The notes under the pieces: model-generated
Seen by the model: only the letters and a program-made list of their open reading frames with translations
Database searches by the model: none
Told to the model about the DNA's origin: nothing
Position numbers and translations under genes: made by a program
Shown here: in pieces, positions 61,712-64,000 of the stretch
Numbering within the stretch: position 1 is the first letter of the stretch
Layout of the letters: each line of letters opens with the position of its first letter
Source: Pseudolabrys sp. Root1462
GTDB lineage: Bacteria; Pseudomonadota; Alphaproteobacteria; Rhizobiales; Xanthobacteraceae
Assembly (NCBI RefSeq): GCF_001426945.1
Contig: NZ_LMFS01000001.1
Span: 2,193,904-2,257,903 of the forward strand
DNA: 64,000 bases
Reading direction: 5' to 3'

Positions 61712-62218
61712 TCAAGCGGTTTGCGCTTCCGGCGAAATCCGGCGGAGCAGCAGCAGCCGCAACGCGGCGACGTGCGTGATCATCAGGATCGGCACATACA
61801 GGATCGGTATCCAGTACGCCGCGCCGAGGGCGCCGGCCGCGCCCGGCAGGTCGAGCCGGACACCGTGGACATAATTGAGGATGAGGTCAGCCGCACCGAC
61901 GACGTTGAAGGCGACGACGAACATCATGAACAGCGGCCGAACGCGGACACTGAACAGCGCCAGCATCGCCAGCAGTCCGGCCGCGAGATCGCCGTAGGCG
62001 GCGGACGCGGCAAAGCCCGGCGGCAGGCCTGGCCCGACCACGCCGGGGACCAGAAAGACCAGACCGAAAAAGCGGAAGCTGTGCAGCGTCGCGATGAGCC
62101 GGTGCGCCGCGACCGGATCCATCGCCCGCAGCCGCGGCCAGAGATAGGTGACGAACAGCAGGAGCCACGGCAAATAGCCGAGGGCGAGCTGGATCTGGAA
62201 GATGATGGCGGCCGGCAT
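61712..62218 (-). CDS. Multi-spanning membrane protein of unknown function
   Basis: The 168-residue protein has four to five hydrophobic segments (about 1-25, 45-65, 75-110 and 130-160) with a mid-segment GPGLPPGF. There are no catalytic motifs. It is divergent from a LysR-type gene across 83 bases, an arrangement that often means the regulator controls the neighbouring gene. A role cannot be stated. Confidence 0.75.
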   Translation of the reverse strand: MPAAIIFQIQLALGYLPWLLLFVTYLWPRLRAMDPVAAHRLIATLHSFRFFGLVFLVPGVVGPGLPPGFAASAAYGDLAAGLLAMLALFSVRVRPLFMMFVVAFNVVGAADLILNYVHGVRLDLPGAAGALGAAYWIPILYVPILMITHVAALRLLLLRRISPEAQTA

Positions 62219-62301
62219 GCGCGTCCTCCCGTTCAGGCGGCGACGCGGGCGATGTACGGCACCTTCCCCGGCGGCACTATCCGCGATAATCTGCGCGATC
62301 C

Positions 62302-63264
62302 ATGAAGCAGAACTTCACAATCCGCCAGGGCGCGCTCGACGGCGTCGAGGCCTTTCTCGCCGTCGCCGGCCAGCGCAATTTCCGCAAGGCCGCCGCTGCG
62401 CTCGGCGTCACGCCGTCGGCGGTCAGCCAGACCATCCGCGCGCTGGAGACGCGCATCGGCGCCGCGCTGTTCATGCGCACGACGCGCAGCGTCGGGCTGA
62501 CCGAAGCGGGCGAGCGCTTCCTCGCGCGCGCCAAGCCGGCCTATGAGGAATTGCTGGCGGCGCGCGACGTCGCGCGGGATCTCGGCCAGCGGCCGTCCGG
62601 GCTGCTGCGCATCTCGGTGCCGCGCGCCGTCGTGCCGGTGCTGCTCGAACCGCTGATCGCGTCGTTCTGCGAGGCCTATCCGGATGTCGAACTCGAGATC
62701 GCGACGCGCGAGGAATTCAGCGATCTGGCCACCGAGGGCTTCGACGCCGGCATCCGCCTCGGCCAGTTCATCGCCGCCGACATGGTCGCGGTGCGGCTGA
62801 CGCTCCCCTTCCCGCTCATGGTGGTGGCAACGCCGGACTATTTCAAACGCCGGCCGGCGCCACAAAACATCGGCGATCTGCGCGGCCACGCCTGTTTGCG
62901 TCTGCGCCGTTCGGACGGATCGCTGGCGCCGTGGCCTTTCGTCGACGGTAACAAGGCAATCGAGACCATCGTCTCCGGCCCTTTCATCGGCCACGATTAT
63001 CTGACGCTGCTCGGCGCGGCGTTGCGGGGCGTCGGCCTGGCGCAGTTGCCGGCGCCGCTCGTGCGCGGCGCCCTGGCCGACGGCAGACTGCGCGCTGCGC
63101 TGTCGCCTTATGCCGTCACCGCGCCCGGGCTGTTCCTTTATCACCCCGGCAAGCGCCAGGTGCTGCCCAAGCTGCGCGCCTTCATCGAGCACGTGCGCTA
63201 CAGAAGCGAGCGCAAGCCGGCCAAGGCGCCACCGCGGCCTGCGGCACGAAAGTCACAACGATGA
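62302..63264 (+). CDS. LysR family transcriptional regulator
   Basis: The 320-residue protein has the LysR winged helix near residues 15-60 (FLAVAGQRNFRKAAAALGVT, then SAVSQTIRALETRIGAALF) and a substrate-binding domain from about 95 (SGLLRISVPRAVVPVLLEP). The C-terminus is a basic, proline-rich tail. It is divergent from a membrane protein gene. Like many family members it probably activates that gene, but the inducer is unknown. Confidence 0.92.
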   Translation: MKQNFTIRQGALDGVEAFLAVAGQRNFRKAAAALGVTPSAVSQTIRALETRIGAALFMRTTRSVGLTEAGERFLARAKPAYEELLAARDVARDLGQRPSGLLRISVPRAVVPVLLEPLIASFCEAYPDVELEIATREEFSDLATEGFDAGIRLGQFIAADMVAVRLTLPFPLMVVATPDYFKRRPAPQNIGDLRGHACLRLRRSDGSLAPWPFVDGNKAIETIVSGPFIGHDYLTLLGAALRGVGLAQLPAPLVRGALADGRLRAALSPYAVTAPGLFLYHPGKRQVLPKLRAFIEHVRYRSERKPAKAPPRPAARKSQR

Positions 63265-63487
63265 GCGCGCGTCGTCTTGTCGCCCTGCGATCGCTTGCAA
63301 CCTGCGCGGCGCAGAGTTATCTGGCGCCATCATGAAGATGATCGCTTTCAAAATCGCAGCGGCTTTCTTTCAAGGCTGACTCCGGCGCGCTCCTCTCGAG
63401 CGCACGACGTCGTTCGCCTGAAAGACATCGCCGGCCGTGCCGTTTCCGGCACCGATGAAGGCCGGCCCGAAAACGAAAGCTATCATC
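63265..63487. other. Intergenic region before the final partial gene
   Basis: No convincing gene is seen. A 15-codon frame (MKMIAFKIAAAFFQG, 63332-63379) is present but too short to judge. GGCCGTGCCGTTTCCGGCAC-like inverted pieces near 63440-63460 are weak. Confidence 0.35.
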
Positions 63488-64000
63488 ATGCCTCACGCTC
63501 CTCACTCAGGGCGCGCGCTCAGCGACGCCCAGATTACTCAATTCATTCGCGAGGGCTTCGTCCGCATCGACAACGCCTTTCCGCGCGCCGCGGCAGCCGA
63601 TGCGCGGGCGATCCTGTGGCGCGACAGCGGCTGCGATCCGGATGATCCAGCGACCTGGACCCATCCGGTGATCCGGCTCGGCATGTACGACCAGACACCG
63701 TTTCTCGACAGCGCCAACACGCGCGTGCTGCACGATGCGTTCGATCAGCTTATCGGCGGCGGCCGCTGGTTGCCCTGCCGCAGCATGGGCACCTTCCCGA
63801 TCCGCTTTCCGTCGGCCTGCGACCCCGGCGACACCGGCTGGCATGTCGATGCCAGCTTCGGCTGGGACCAGCCCGATTTCATGGAATGGCGCGTCAATGT
63901 CGTCTCACGCGATCGGGCCCTGCTCATGTTGTTCCTGTTCTCGGACATTGACGAGACGGATGCACCGACGCGCATCCGCCGCGGTTCGCACCTCGACATC
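63488..64000 (+). CDS. Phytanoyl-CoA dioxygenase family protein (partial, runs off the window)
   Basis: The first 171 codons are present and open to the window edge. The reading begins MPHAPHSGRALSDAQITQF, then REGFVRIDNAFP, the common start of PhyH-type Fe(II)/2-oxoglutarate dioxygenases. The metal-binding HXD motif is seen in DTGWHVDASFGW near residue 119-121. The distal histidine and 2-oxoglutarate-binding arginine lie beyond 64000. APTRIRRGSHLDI near the end is the typical segment before the second histidine. The substrate is unknown. Confidence 0.82.
   Translation, partial: MPHAPHSGRALSDAQITQFIREGFVRIDNAFPRAAAADARAILWRDSGCDPDDPATWTHPVIRLGMYDQTPFLDSANTRVLHDAFDQLIGGGRWLPCRSMGTFPIRFPSACDPGDTGWHVDASFGWDQPDFMEWRVNVVSRDRALLMLFLFSDIDETDAPTRIRRGSHLDI

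Overview
The window is a GC-rich bacterial chromosome segment from an alphaproteobacterium, most likely of the order Hyphomicrobiales (Rhizobiales), in the Xanthobacteraceae/Nitrobacteraceae neighbourhood. This placement is inferred from the gene orders lptF-lptG-lptD-surA-pdxA-rsmA and rpsF-rpsR-DUF2232-rplI, from an alphaproteobacterial-type SOS box (GTTC-N7-GTTC) ahead of radA, and from dispersed palindromes of the kind common in that group. No tRNA, rRNA, CRISPR array, transposase or phage gene was seen.

Positions 1-33,700 are mainly housekeeping. A tightly overlapping + strand run builds the outer membrane (lptF, lptG, lptD, surA) and continues into pdxA and rsmA. It converges on a minus-strand run of fatty-acid and envelope genes, transcribed fabD-fabG-acpP-fabF-mltG-yicC-gmk. 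A ribosomal block follows (rpsF, rpsR, a DUF2232 membrane protein, rplI) and ends in a strong terminator. The backbone then continues as dnaB, alr, radA, cvpA, purF, der and a YfgM-like gene. Accessory genes sit inside it: a small cytochrome c, a cyclopropane fatty acid synthase, a GMC oxidoreductase, a cupin protein, a glutathione transferase and a short-chain dehydrogenase.

From about 33,900 to the end, small accessory modules dominate: panB, an NnrU membrane protein, an FAD oxidoreductase with a Bug-type binding protein, prfC, an Rrf2 regulator with an AhpD-like enzyme, dctA, a flavin reductase divergent from a YeiH transporter plus LysR, an OhrR-like regulator divergent from an alpha/beta hydrolase, two tandem DUF899 thioredoxin-like proteins, a TetR/SDR pair, a TetR/MFS pair, and several stand-alone enzymes and regulators. 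The last gene, a phytanoyl-CoA dioxygenase-like protein, runs off the window.

The most unusual structure is at 37,987-39,203. A second, diverged copy of the last 18 codons and stop of prfC lies about 1.1 kb beyond the real prfC end, and the DNA between carries one frameshifted membrane-anchored gene. This resembles insertion or recombination at the prfC 3' end. Several local regulators have visible candidate operators: matched GGAAAC-N4-GTTTCC sites for TetR/MFS, TATCGCGATA sites for OhrR/hydrolase, TGGATA-N5-TATCCA over the Rrf2 promoter, and two 18-bp repeats 34 bp apart upstream of dctA.
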